A stretch of DNA of 32,501 bases from Streptomyces zagrosensis (lineage in GTDB: Bacteria; Actinomycetota; Actinomycetes; Streptomycetales; Streptomycetaceae), in contig NZ_JACHJL010000038.1 of assembly GCF_014203645.1 (NCBI RefSeq), positions 1-32,501 on the forward strand. Direction: 5' to 3'. Shown piece after piece: positions 1 to 8,408 of the stretch. A program made the translations under genes and the position numbers. Positions within the stretch are counted from its first letter, which is position 1; every line of letters begins with the position of its first letter. The notes beneath the pieces are model-generated. The model was not told the origin of the DNA and did no database searches. It saw nothing but the letters and a program-made list of their open reading frames with translations.

Positions 1-1
1 G

Positions 2-631
2 ACGCACCAGCAGGAAAACCTGGCCGCTCGCCTGCACGATCTCATCGAGACCGCAGGTCCACTAGTGGAGAAGATCACTGGCCTGACCTTGCCGGCGGAG
101 CCCGTCTTTCGCATCCTTATCCCCAAGGTGTGGCGTGCGGAGGCCGTCGCGAGCGTGGCTCGGGTGTGTGCTCATGACCTGGCGGAATGCCCACCTGCCG
201 AGGTGTCCCGCCTACGTGCGGCCCCCAAGGTCACCAGGGTGATGATGCGGGCGGCGTGGGTAATGTCGATGGGGCTGACGGTCACCGGGGCGACCGGCAG
301 GAGCGAGACGCTGGTGAGCGCGGAGGCCCTGCGTCACACCGGTCTGCTGGCAGACCCTCAGGTGATGGGGCAGACGGTGGCGCACGAACTGGTGCATCAC
401 GCGCAGAACTTGGCCACCGGTGGGGATCGCCGGTGGGTCACGCTACTGCCCCACCTGCACGGCATCGGTGAGCTGGCGCGCGATCACGTCGTCGAAGGCC
501 ACGCCCGATGGGCTGACCGCCTCGTCACCGCCGCCTTGTTCGGGGTGCCTGTTGACGATGAGCAGGCGCCGCGTAGCCGCCGCTACCGCAGGCGCGCCAA
601 AATGCCCCTAGTCCCAATGCCGTTCGGTTAG
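2..631 (+). CDS. Zincin-like metallopeptidase fragment, 5' partial and cut at its 3' end by an IS
   Basis: The reading frame is open from the left edge, so the true start lies outside the window. About 100 residues before the end is the zinc-site motif HELVHH (HExxH), followed about 35 residues later by a conserved-looking acidic stretch VEGHARWAD that could supply the third ligand. This arrangement is seen in actinobacterial zincin-like proteins annotated as metallopeptidases or as coenzyme F420-associated proteins; the substrate is unknown. The stop codon TAG (629-631) lies inside the terminal inverted repeat of the adjacent IS4 element, and the last residues are encoded by IS DNA. The natural C-terminus has therefore been lost. 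The HExxH call is direct observation; the family name is inference. Probably a non-functional remnant. Confidence 0.6.
   Translation, partial: THQQENLAARLHDLIETAGPLVEKITGLTLPAEPVFRILIPKVWRAEAVASVARVCAHDLAECPPAEVSRLRAAPKVTRVMMRAAWVMSMGLTVTGATGRSETLVSAEALRHTGLLADPQVMGQTVAHELVHHAQNLATGGDRRWVTLLPHLHGIGELARDHVVEGHARWADRLVTAALFGVPVDDEQAPRSRRYRRRAKMPLVPMPFG
614..631 (+). repeat. IS4 left terminal inverted repeat
   Basis: CCAATGCCGTTCGGTTAG, exact reverse complement of 2136-2153. It supplies the stop codon of the truncated upstream gene. Confidence 0.9.
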
Positions 632-739
632 AGGTTTGATCGGCGGTGCAACTTTCGGCGTTTCGGCTGGTGATACGGGTGCAGCCCTTGTAGTGGTTCT
701 CGGGTCCGCCAAGACTCGTGTTCCTCTGCAAGGGCTGCA

Positions 740-2139
740 GTGTCTGATTCTGTCATTACGCATGCTCCCGGCGTGTTCGCCGTGGGGCACCTGGGCGAGT
801 TGACCCAGGTTGTTCCGTTCGATCTCGTCGACGAGGCGCTCGCGTCCGCAGGTGGCCTGCAGCAGCGGGTGCGGCGGCTGCCGTCGCGGGTGGTGGTCTA
901 CCTTCTGCTCGCTGGCGCGTTGTTCACCGAGATGGGCTGGACGGGGATCTGGTCCCGGCTGACCGCCTCGCTGTCTGTGCCGCTGCCCATACCGGCGGGT
1001 TCATCGATCACCGCTGCGATGCGACGGGTCGGTCCCAAACCGTTGAAAGCGCTGTTCGACCTGGTCAAAGGCCCCGTAGCGGTGACCGCGACACAAGTGG
1101 CACGGTTCGCTGGCAGGCTGGTGGTCGCGATCGACGGCACCCAGATCGCGCTGCCGGACACGCCCGCGAACCTGTTGGTGTTCCCCAAGGCGAAGGCCGG
1201 ACCGAACGGGCCCGCCGGTTACCCGATGCTGCGTCTGGTCACGCTGATGGCCTGCGGGACCCGAACCCTCATGGGCGCCGCCTTCGGCACCGACGCGACC
1301 GGCGAGCTGACCTACGCCCGTGAGCTGGTCACCACCGCGGGCACGACCGCAGCACTCCGGCCCGGGATGCTGCTGCTGGGTGACCGGAACTTCTCAGCCA
1401 CCACGTTCGTGGGCACCGTCGCGTCCACGGGCGCGGACTTCCTCATCCGGGCCAAAACCCACAGCACAGCGCTCAAGCTGCCGACCCTGCGTCGTCTGCC
1501 CGACGGCACGTTCCTGTCCCGCATAGGTGAAGTCACCGTCCGTGTCATCGAGGCCACCATCACCCTCACCCCTGCCGACGGCACCAGCAAGCACAGTGCC
1601 ACCCACCACACCTACCGGCTCGTCACCAGCCTGCTCGACCCCGACGAAGCGCCCGCCACCGCTTTGGTCAGGCTCTACCGAGAACGCTGGGAGATCGAGA
1701 CCAGCTACTGCGAGCTGAAATCGACCATCCTGGGCGGCAGAGTCCTGCGCGGCCGCCACCCGGCAGCCCTCACCCAGGAAACCTGGGCACTTCTGCTCGC
1801 CTACCAGGCACTACGCACCGCGATGAGCGACGCCGTCCTGCACCGGCCCGACATCGACCCCGACCGCGCCGCATTCACCATCGCGCTGAACACGGCACGC
1901 GACCAGATCATCAAGGCCGGCGCGGCATCATCCACACCCAAACCGACCTCGTCGGACAGATCGGCACCGCCATACTCAACGGCCTCCTACCCGCCCGCCG
2001 AGACCGGTCCCGACCCCGCGTAAAGAAACGAGCGATCAGCTCCAAGTACCGCGCCGTCGGCCGCCACACCGACCACCGAACCCGCAGAACCGCCGTCCAC
2101 ATCAAGATCAACGCATCACCAAGCCCGCCAGACGACTAA
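740..2139 (+). pseudogene. IS4-family transposase with a C-terminal frameshift
   Basis: Starts at GTG 740 behind AAGGG. The protein has the N-terminal IS4 domain followed by a DDE_Tnp_1 catalytic domain. The three acidic catalytic positions are visible: D in AIDGTQIALPD, D in LLLGDRNFSA, and E in the YRERWEIETSYCELK signature. The frame from 740 stops at 2023 with an unrelated tail. From 1924 another frame carries the expected family C-terminus (GIIHTQTDLVGQIGTAIL and onward) and stops with TAA 2137-2139 inside the right inverted repeat, as usual for these elements. One missing base near 1915-1923 explains both frames. The catalytic core is intact, so activity is uncertain; the shift could also be a sequencing error. 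Confidence 0.85.
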
Positions 2140-2153
2140 CCGAACGGCATTGG
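2136..2153 (-). repeat. IS4 right terminal inverted repeat
   Basis: Exact reverse complement of 614-631; contains the stop codon of the frame-corrected transposase. Confidence 0.9.
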
Positions 2154-2281
2154 CCCTAACCCACGGCGCCGCCCCCCTCCACCTCGCCCTCGTCTTCGGC
2201 ATCGACGAAAAGACCGCCATCCGCTACGCGGACTCCGCACGGGCCCTGCTAGACCAGGCCGCTGAACAGCCACTCCGGTGA
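2154..2281 (+). pseudogene. C-terminal remnant of a site-specific recombinase/integrase
   Basis: Directly after the IS4 right end an open frame encodes about 40 residues ending at TGA 2279-2281. The core, ALVFGIDEKTAIRYADSAR, followed by ALLDQAA, resembles the end of actinobacterial tyrosine-recombinase-like proteins, where a KTAIRYA..AR.LL segment closes the protein. There is no start codon or catalytic region; the rest of the gene is absent at this junction. The resemblance is from memory of the family and the fragment is short, so the assignment is moderate. Confidence 0.45.
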
Positions 2282-2336
2282 AGTCAGCTCGACCAGTACA
2301 CGCCTTTGATGGGGGGAGCATGCCGTCAGGGCAGAG

Positions 2337-2861
2337 TCAACAGCCGGGGCAGGTCGCCGGAGACGATGTCAGGGCGAGCGCGGCGATCCGCAGCTCGGAC
2401 GCCCACGTCTGCTGGTCGAGCCCCAACGTGTACTCCATGCAGCACCCGCATTGCGGGATCAACGATACAAACGATCGCTCCTCAACGGTTTCGACCTCCG
2501 TCTCCCACCAGCCATCCGTCACCAGGCCGGCGGGAGCGATCTCCCCATTGATTAGCCTCGCCGCCAGCCGACGCAGAGCGTGGCGCTGTGCCAGGCCAGG
2601 ATCAGGCAACTCGATTCCGGCCTCGGAGAGTGCTTGCTCGAAGGCATCGCGGATATCGCGGGCATCCGCGTTGCGAGGCAAACCGGCGAGCTCGCACAAC
2701 GTCGGGGTGTCCAGCCCGGCCGCGAGTGCCTCGGCAACAATCATCGGCAGGTCCTCCGGGCGGATCTCATCCGCCTGATAACGGCAGGCCACCTCACCCA
2801 AAGACGTGAGGCCACTCCCTGTTGAGGATTCCGGTTCCGGTGTCGTTCCTGCTGTTCTCAT
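2337..2861 (-). CDS. Hypothetical protein, about 174 aa
   Basis: Intact minus-strand frame with actinobacterial codon use. I do not recognise a named family. The start is taken at ATG 2861 (MRTAGTTPEP); an in-frame ATG at 2915 would add 18 unconvincing residues and neither has a strong ribosome binding site. A mainly helical, acidic N-terminal half (about residues 25-100, with repeated EALAAG/EQALSEAG segments) is followed by a C-terminal part with clustered cysteines (CGCC and a final CPGC) that could bind a metal. It is divergent from the methyltransferase remnant starting at 2882. No membrane segment or signal peptide is seen. Confidence 0.6.
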   Translation of the reverse strand: MRTAGTTPEPESSTGSGLTSLGEVACRYQADEIRPEDLPMIVAEALAAGLDTPTLCELAGLPRNADARDIRDAFEQALSEAGIELPDPGLAQRHALRRLAARLINGEIAPAGLVTDGWWETEVETVEERSFVSLIPQCGCCMEYTLGLDQQTWASELRIAALALTSSPATCPGC

Positions 2862-2881
2862 GACTCGTACGATGCCAGCAT

Positions 2882-3376
2882 GTGCCCAAGGAGAGTTGCC
2901 CAGCAGGCGGTCCACTCGGCACTCACTCCGCGTGGCTGGACTGGTCAGCGCCGCAGGACCGCCTCGAGCTGGTTGGGCTGCTGTACGGCGGGGCCAGTGT
3001 GCTCGTCCAGCACGACGGGGAGCCGTTGCTGGGCCGGGTGCGCGGGATGCGGTCGGGGGCGTCGATCACGTCGATGTCGACGGTGATGGGTCTGACCGCC
3101 TCGCTGCTGGAGGAGCTGGATCTGTGTCCGGGTCTGCGGGTGCTGGACGTCGGGACGGGCGCGGGGGTGACCGCCGCGGTGGCCTACCAGGTCTGCGGCG
3201 ACCAGGGGGTCGTCACCCTCGACCGGTACCGGCGCCTCACCGACGCGGCCGCGGCCCGGCTGGCCGATCTCGGCTTCCGTCCGGAGGTGGTGTGCGGCTC
3301 AGGCGAACAGGGCGTTCCGGGGCGGGAGTTCGACCGGATCTTCGTGTCGTACACGGTTGGGAATCACCCGGACTGA
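2882..3376 (+). pseudogene. Truncated PCMT-like SAM methyltransferase
   Basis: The product (about 164 aa) carries the motif I glycine loop of class I SAM methyltransferases (VLDVGTGAGVTAA, about residue 87 onward) and an acidic motif II (VVTLDR). It also has an FDRIFVSYTVG segment typical of protein-L-isoaspartate-type (PCMT) enzymes, including those called FxLD-system methyltransferases. It then ends abruptly: the conserved C-terminal part is missing and the next gene begins at the same spot. This looks like a deletion joining two genes at about 3355-3375. The start is uncertain. Substrate unknown; probably inactive. Confidence 0.6.
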
Positions 3377-4682
3377 CTGGTCCGAGCACTACACCCAGGG
3401 GCAAGGCTTCCGGCGGCTCGGGGACGAGGAGAAGGGCCTGCTCGTCGAGCACGCGCCGGTGCCCAAGGGCGGACGCGCGCTCGACGTTGGGTGCGGAACG
3501 GGCGAGGTGTCCGTGTGCCTTGCCTCGCTCGGGTACACCGTCGACGGAGCGGACTTCGCCGAGGGCGCCCTGGAGCAGGCCCGTACCGACCACCCCGACG
3601 CGGAGGTGCGGTGGCTGTGCCTGGACATCGAACGCGACGACCCCGCCCCGCTGGGCAACGACCTTTATGACCTGGTGGTGTTCCGCCTCTCGGTGGCCTT
3701 CTTGCACGACCGCACCCGTGTCCTGCACACGCTCGGGCGCCGACTGCGCGAGGGCGGCACCATGCTGGTCATCACCCCGCTGGCCGCGAGCACTTCCGCC
3801 GAGAAGCGGCACATCGCACTGGACGAGGATGAGATCAGCGCCCTCACCTGCGGATGGACGAGCGTGCACCGCATCGCCGTCGGCGACTCGGCGGCACTGG
3901 TCCTGCGCGGGCCGTGCGCGGAAACGGTCGCCATGGAACGGTCCGTGCCGGCCACCGGCTACGCCGTTGCCGGGCCGCTGGCCGTCGTCACCGACGAGCA
4001 CGGGCGCGTTCTGCTCGGCTGGTCCAAATGCGGCATGTGGGAAATCCCGGGTGGGAAAATCGAGGGTGCCGAGCCGCTGGACGGAGCCGGGGTGCGCGAG
4101 CTCGCCGAGGAGACCGGCCTGCACGCCACCGGCGCCATCGTGGTGACCATCCTCACCGACGCCGCCCAAGGTGTCCCGCGGCTGACCGCCGTGATCCGTA
4201 TCGCCGGCTTCACCGGCACCCTCACCACCGCGGAGCCGCACAAGTTCACCCGCTGGGAATGGCACGACCTCCACACTCTGGGGTGTCTCGGCCCGATGTT
4301 CACCCCGAGCGCCCAGGCACTGGATGCCGTCTGGCCCGGTGTCATCCCCGGCCTGCCGCCGGTCAACGTCTACCCGACCGCCACCGAACTGACGCCGGTG
4401 CCCGGGGAACCGGCCGAAGCCGTCCGGCTGCGCCACCGCATGGCAGATGCCGTCATCGCGGGCGGTTGGACGTCCTCCGCCGTGGTCCAAGAGGCGCTGC
4501 GCACGGTGCCGAGGCACCGGTTCGCACCGGAGACGGACCTCAAGATCGTTTGCGACGACGACCTGGCCGTCGTCACCCGCCGGGACGAGCACGGCCGGGC
4601 GACCAGCTCGGTCAGCGCCGCCTGGCTCCAGGCCGACATGGCCGAGCAACTCCAGCTGACGCCCGGGGGCGGCCGTGCTTGA
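3357..4682 (+). CDS. Fused class I SAM methyltransferase - Nudix hydrolase - PCMT N-terminal segment
   Basis: One frame of 441 residues contains three modules. Residues 1-190 are a class I methyltransferase with glycine loop ALDVGCGTGE (41-50). Residues 195-330 are a Nudix domain with a perfect Nudix box at 233-255 (GKIEGAE...RELAEETGL). From about residue 345 the frame resembles the N-terminus of a PCMT/FxLD-type methyltransferase (VPRHRFAPETD, VTRRDEHGRATSS). The methyltransferase-Nudix fusion is known in Streptomyces. The third module may be a separate gene whose start or stop was lost. The only start available is TTG 3357, within the scar of the preceding deletion; the native ATG is probably gone. 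The frame ends at a G-run frameshift (4665-4669). Natural substrates unknown. Confidence 0.65.
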   Translation: MGITRTDWSEHYTQGQGFRRLGDEEKGLLVEHAPVPKGGRALDVGCGTGEVSVCLASLGYTVDGADFAEGALEQARTDHPDAEVRWLCLDIERDDPAPLGNDLYDLVVFRLSVAFLHDRTRVLHTLGRRLREGGTMLVITPLAASTSAEKRHIALDEDEISALTCGWTSVHRIAVGDSAALVLRGPCAETVAMERSVPATGYAVAGPLAVVTDEHGRVLLGWSKCGMWEIPGGKIEGAEPLDGAGVRELAEETGLHATGAIVVTILTDAAQGVPRLTAVIRIAGFTGTLTTAEPHKFTRWEWHDLHTLGCLGPMFTPSAQALDAVWPGVIPGLPPVNVYPTATELTPVPGEPAEAVRLRHRMADAVIAGGWTSSAVVQEALRTVPRHRFAPETDLKIVCDDDLAVVTRRDEHGRATSSVSAAWLQADMAEQLQLTPGGGRA

Positions 4683-4855
4683 GGTTGGATCCGGCGGGTA
4701 CAACGCGGAGCTCTTGGCGCACATCCTGGCAGAGCGCGGCCGGGTGGTGACTGTGGATGTCGACCGGTACGTGGTGCAGCGAACACAACGGCTGTGTGCG
4801 GAAGCCGGCAGCGGCCGGGTCACCGCCGTCCTTGGTGACGGCGGACCGGAGAGCC
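4377..4855 (+). pseudogene. PCMT/FxLD-type methyltransferase, frameshifted and 3' truncated
   Basis: The N-terminal part is read in the frame of the preceding fusion. The SAM-binding loop VLEVGSGGYNAELLA and VVTVDVD continue from GTG 4675 in the next frame. Removing one G from the run GGGGG at 4665-4669 restores a continuous LTPGAAVLEVGSGG, so the break is a one-base insertion (or a homopolymer read error). After VTAVLGDG the similarity stops and the Nudix gene starts at 4856, so the C-terminal half has been deleted as well. Confidence 0.6.
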
Positions 4856-5477
4856 ATGACCACCACATCCGTCCCCGGCGAGTTGCCCGGCACCCGAATG
4901 AGCGACGAGGCCTACGGCGCTTCGCGGGCCTCGGCCGCTTTGTGGGCCGGGACGTCCGTGCTGATCACTAACCAGCTCGGGCAGGTCCTGGTCCAGCACG
5001 TCGACCGCCGCGACACATGCCTCCTGCCTGGCGGTGCCATCGACAGGGCGAGTCCCCCGCCGGCTCGGCCGCCCGTGCGCTCATGGAGGAACTCGAGGGC
5101 ACCGCCCCCGTCGTCCAGTGCCTGGCCGTCGGCTGGGTCCCCCGGCAGCGTCAGTGCGCCTGCCGCCATGCGGTTTCCGGCGAGATCCTGCACGTTTTCA
5201 ACGGCGGCACCTGGGACGACGTCCGGATCGGTGAAATCCGGCTACCCCCGGGCGGCATCACCGCGATCGGATTCTTCGAGCCCGCACGACACCCCGACCT
5301 GCTCTCCTCGCCCGACGCCCGGCGCGCCCTGTCCGCACTGCGGGCCCGGTCAACGCCGGCGGCACGGTAGTCCTGGAGAACGGCCACCCCATCGCCCCCA
5401 CGGTCTTGGACCGCGTCGGCGTTCTGCAGACCGCTCGCCCGACCTACCACTACCCCTGGTCGACGCCTTTCTGGTGA
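4856..5477 (+). pseudogene. Nudix hydrolase with two G-run frameshifts
   Basis: Starts at ATG 4856 behind GGAG (4848-4851). The sequence reads SVLITNQLGQVLVQHVDRR then LPGGAID in one frame. The rest of the Nudix box (GESPAGSAARALMEELEG) is one frame over. Adding one G to the GGG at 5046-5048 joins them into LPGGAIDRGESPAG. A second missing G at 5348-5349 separates the body from the C-terminus, which then reads VNAGGTVVLENGHPIAP and stops at TGA 5475-5477. With both corrections the gene is a complete Nudix protein of about 205 residues. It is either decayed or affected by sequencing errors. Confidence 0.7.
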
Positions 5478-5496
5478 AAATTCTCTAGGGATTGAC

Positions 5497-5520
5497 GGGG
5501 CTGGGCCACTGCCCAGCCCC
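5497..5520. terminator. Perfect 10-bp GC hairpin between convergent genes
   Basis: GGGGCTGGGC (5497-5506), loop CACT, then GCCCAGCCCC (5511-5520). It sits 20 bp after the Nudix stop and 4 bp from the 3' end of the minus-strand gene, so it could serve both. There is no long U tract, as is usual for Streptomyces terminators. Confidence 0.75.
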
Positions 5521-5524
5521 GTAC

Positions 5525-5995
5525 TCACGTAGCCTCCCAAAAATGTGCGAGATACCTCTCTACTCCCTCTGGGACCTCAAGCTCAGCCAAGCGCGCTACT
5601 TCCCCGCGCCCCGCGCTGTACATTCTCAAATTCCACGTCGTCTGAGCCCGACCCAAATCGATGCGCTCCTCCTCCGGCCCGGCAAATACCCACACCGCAA
5701 GCTGTCCGCTAGTCGAGAAAAGCGTCACCTCGCTTTTCTCCTCCCACGCCTGCGAATCGTCAATAGGCGGCTCCCCATCCCAGACCTCCACAGTGAGCGG
5801 AGCCCAATGCGTGTGACCGGCACTCTCCACATCAACTCGAAGGCGATGTGCAACCAGAAAAGCTGCGCCTAACTCAGCACGCCCTTCGGGATACACGATG
5901 GGCACCTCCCCATCATCATCCTCCTGCAACGAGAACCCGTTGTAGTCCACCAGAATCTCAATAAGTTGCCGGCTAAGCACATTCGCCATCATCAT
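5525..5995 (-). CDS. Conserved hypothetical actinobacterial protein, about 156 aa
   Basis: Small acidic soluble protein without signal peptide or membrane segments. ATG 5995 is preferred over 6001 because AGGGG then lies 6 nt upstream; the first ATG directly abuts it. The C-terminal half (FAGPEEERIDLG, TTWNLRMYSAGR, EGVERYLAHFWEA) follows a pattern common in small Streptomyces proteins in which a beta-rich domain ends in a helix with a YL..FW motif. I cannot name the family. Such proteins often sit alone near mobile DNA and an immunity-like role is possible but unproven. Ends at the shared hairpin terminator. Confidence 0.65.
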   Translation of the reverse strand: MMMANVLSRQLIEILVDYNGFSLQEDDDGEVPIVYPEGRAELGAAFLVAHRLRVDVESAGHTHWAPLTVEVWDGEPPIDDSQAWEEKSEVTLFSTSGQLAVWVFAGPEEERIDLGRAQTTWNLRMYSAGRGEVARLAELEVPEGVERYLAHFWEAT

Positions 5996-6019
5996 TCCCA
6001 TCCCCTAAGTAGGACTCCG

Positions 6020-6270
6020 TTAGGTCTGTCTCGGTCTTGGTGTCGTGTGCGGTCTGTTGGGCAGGGGCTGTTGGCAGGTGGTGCAGATGCCCGTCCAGCA
6101 CCTCAGGATGTCCTGGAGGGCGTCGAGGGTCTGGTAGAGGGTGAGGTCAGTGTGGGTGCTTTTGGGGCCAGCCGTTGTTCGGTGAGGAATGCGTAGGCGG
6201 CGGTCACGAGGGGGATGTGGTGGTGCCAACCGGGCCAGGACCGGCCTTCGAAGTGGTCCAGGCCCAGGCC
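6020..6270 (-). pseudogene. C-terminal remnant of an IS701-like transposase
   Basis: Reading the minus strand from 6270, DHFEGRSWPGWHHH, then LVTAAYAFLTEQRLAP, matches the conserved end of Streptomyces IS701-type transposases. The remainder (LTLYQTLDALQDILRCWTG, ending at 6020) is one frame over. Adding one A to the run at 6160-6163 joins the two parts. The upstream (N-terminal) side is cut by the left end of the ISAs1 element at 6271. Confidence 0.6.
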
Positions 6271-6375
6271 CAGGGCTGATTCAAAGTCCTGGTGATCGTG
6301 TGGTTGTGCAGGTTAGGCGGCCGTGGTCGCGGGGCCGTGTCGGGCGCAACGAAGCTCCGGTTGTCCAAGGTGACC
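6271..6375 (+). repeat. Left end of ISAs1, inverted copy at 8409-8513
   Basis: About 105 bp nearly identical (by eye about 8 mismatches) to the reverse complement of 8409-8513. It includes the terminal repeat and the GAAGCTCCGGTTGTCC element near the transposase start. Confidence 0.85.
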
Positions 6376-6388
6376 TGTCGGGCAGTGG

Positions 6389-7333
6389 GTGGCGAGCGCG
6401 CCGCAGGATGCCCTGGCCCGGCTGGGTGCGCGGGCGCTCGGGCCGCTCGGTGTGCGCCGGGCCCCGGCCGCTTCCACGATCCGCCGGGTGCTGACGCTGG
6501 TGTGCCCCGGCGGCCTGGCCGATCTGCTCGGCCGTCATCCCACGAGTGCCAGGTGTCTGGCGGTGGACGGCGAGAGCGCCAGGGGCTCGCGCATCGATAC
6601 CACCGCGGCAGCTCATCTACTGTCGGCGGTCCTGCCCGGTGGACATGTCGTGGCCCAGCTGCGGGTGCCGGATAAGACCACTGAGGTCATCGGCTTCACG
6701 CCGCTGCTGGCCCCGTTTGATCTCACCGGTGTCACGGTGATCGCCGATGCCCTGCATGCCTGCCGGGAGCACGCGAAGTGGCTGGTGGAGACCAAGAAGG
6801 GGCACTATCTGCTGGTCGTGAAGCGTAACCAACCCACCTTGCACACGGCCCTGCGCGCGCTGCCGTGGAAGCAGGTCACCGCCCGCCGCTACGACCGCGG
6901 GAGGGGACATGGCCGCCGGAAGACCCGCTCGGTCCGTGCGCTGACCGTCACCGGCCTGGCCCTGGACTTCCCGTACGTTACCCAGACCGCGAAGATTGTG
7001 CGTCACCGCGTCGACGTGAGGAGCGGGAAGGCCACCCGCAAGACGGTCTACGTGATCACCGACCTGCCCTCCACCACCGCGTCCCCGCAGCTCATCGCCC
7101 AATTCACCCGCTCGCAGTGGAAAATCGAAGCCGTGCACCACGTCCGGGACACCACCTTCGCCGAAGGTGCCTCGAAGATCCGTACCGGCCACGGCCCGGC
7201 CAACATGGCCACCCTGCGCAACTTCACGATCAGCACCCTGCGCACCGCAGACCATCACAGCATCACCGCCGGCCTCCGCCACCTCTCCTACAAGCCCCAC
7301 ACCCGCCCACTTGACTTCATCGGACTGCCCTGA
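6389..7333 (+). pseudogene. ISAs1-family transposase lacking its N-terminus
   Basis: The frame can start at GTG 6389 and gives 314 residues; full-length relatives are longer, with an extra N-terminal DDE-associated domain. The catalytic part is uninterrupted: D in CLAVDGESARG, D in VIADALHACREHAKWL, and E in the WKIEAVHHVRDTTFAEGASKIRTG block typical of this family (the spacing, written here in part, spans residues about 245-270). The KKGHYLLVVKRNQP segment is also characteristic. The loss of the N-terminal DNA-binding portion suggests it cannot transpose on its own. Confidence 0.85.
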
Positions 7334-7628
7334 ACAGCAACACCCTTTACAGAGCAGGATTTTTGAATCAGCCCTGGCCTCTCTGCGTCACTGCGGACTC
7401 ACGCCGCCCGGTTCACGGACTGCTGCAAGTGACGAAAAAGCGAAAGGCAGGGCGCTGCGTCAGCCATGACAGGTTCGAACCTATCAATTTACAGCCAAAG
7501 TTTAATGATTCGCTCTATTTAAAGACATTTGATCATCGTTCAGGATGTTGGAATGCCTCCTACCTCTCTACGTTGCTGAGTGTCGGTAGGGGAATCTCTC
7601 CTTCCGCACAAACCGAAGGACGTATGTC

Positions 7629-8243
7629 ATGCGCTTCCTGCGCACCACGACCACTGCCCGGACCTTCCTCATCGCCTCGATCGCCGTAGCGGGGCTCACC
7701 GCCACCCCCGCTCTCGCTTCCGCGCAATCGGGTCCGGTCGGCGCCCGGGCCGCCCTCGGCGTCCTCGGCGCTCCGGGTGCCAATGGTGCCAACGGCGTCG
7801 GACTCCTCGGTGGGCTCGGCGGGCTGGGCGGCACCGGCGGCGCCGCGGGTGCCAACGGCGACGGCGGCAACGGAGGAGCGGGCGGCAACGCCACCGGCAC
7901 GGCGAGCGTCGGCGGGGGCGGCGGCGCGGGCGGCGCCGGCGGCGCCAACGGCAACGGCGGGAACGGGGGCGCGGGCGGCGCTGCCGCTCTCGGCGGCAAG
8001 GGCGGCGTGGGCGGTGTGGGCGGCGCGGGCAACGCCGGTGCGGGCATCGCCGGCGGCAAGGGCGGCAACGGAGGCGCCTCCAAGGTCGGCGGCGGCTTCA
8101 AGGGCGGTACGGGTGGTGCCGGCGGCGCCGCCAGCCCGGTGTGCCCGGGCAAAAACGGCGGCAACGGCACCCCCGCCACGCTCACCGCGGACGGCACCAC
8201 CGGAGCCACCGGTGCGGCGGGCAAGACCACCCTGCCCTGCTGA
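7629..8243 (+). CDS. Secreted glycine-rich PGRS-like protein, 204 aa
   Basis: ATG 7629 follows GAAGGA by 8 nt. The first 33 residues are a classical signal peptide: basic start MRFLRTTTTAR, hydrophobic core FLIASIAVAGL, and cleavage motif ALA-S. Residues 35-165 consist of GGA/GGN/GG-X triplet-like repeats (GGNGGAGG, GGLGGLGGTGG); by hand count Gly is about 37% of the whole. This resembles the PGRS domain of mycobacterial PE_PGRS proteins, but without a PE domain. Two Cys occur, in SPVCPG and as the very last residue. Such glycine repeats can pack as polyglycine-II helices. Function unknown; surface or matrix structural role inferred. The 252-bp upstream spacer is unusually AT-rich (7485-7550) and probably carries its promoter. 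Confidence 0.8.
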   Translation: MRFLRTTTTARTFLIASIAVAGLTATPALASAQSGPVGARAALGVLGAPGANGANGVGLLGGLGGLGGTGGAAGANGDGGNGGAGGNATGTASVGGGGGAGGAGGANGNGGNGGAGGAAALGGKGGVGGVGGAGNAGAGIAGGKGGNGGASKVGGGFKGGTGGAGGAASPVCPGKNGGNGTPATLTADGTTGATGAAGKTTLPC

Positions 8244-8408
8244 ACGCACGGGTGAGCACCTCGAAATGCCGTACGGCCACCGCGGCCGATCGCTGACCGC
8301 AGAGATGCGGAGCCGAGGCCAGTACGCGTCGCACGCGCACAATCTCGATGCGATCTTGGCCAGACTGACGGCATATCGAAGCTCCGGTACTTCAGGGCGA
8401 CTTGGGAA

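Larger units (their letters stand above)
614..2153 (+). mobile_element. IS4-family insertion sequence, about 1.54 kb
   Basis: An 18-bp perfect inverted repeat, CCAATGCCGTTCGGTTAG at 614-631 and its reverse complement at 2136-2153, brackets a single IS4-type transposase frame. Similarity between the ends continues patchily outward (a shared TAG two bases beyond). No convincing target-site duplication is visible: the left flank reads CCCTAGTC and the right flank CCCTAACC. The gene to the left (metallopeptidase) and to the right (recombinase tail) are unrelated and both broken at the element. This suggests a deletion or recombination after insertion rather than a simple insertion into one gene. 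Confidence 0.85.
6271..7376 (+). mobile_element. ISAs1-family insertion sequence, internally deleted
   Basis: The ends form an inverted repeat, CAGGGCTGATTCAAA at 6271-6285 and its reverse complement at 7362-7376. The transposase lies in between on the plus strand. The left non-coding end (6271-6375) joins directly to transposase codons that belong well inside the protein (VGQWVASAPQ follows an in-frame stop at 6371-6373), so about the first hundred codons are missing. No clear target duplication. Confidence 0.8.

Noticed and set aside
3237..4868. 543-codon open frame antisense to the methyltransferase-Nudix gene
   Set aside because: No recognisable domain; the sense strand shows clear SAM and Nudix motifs.
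7629..8243. Tandem GGC-rich repeats as a CRISPR-like or minisatellite array
   Set aside because: Repeats are irregular and in frame with a signal-peptide protein; there are no constant repeats with unique spacers.
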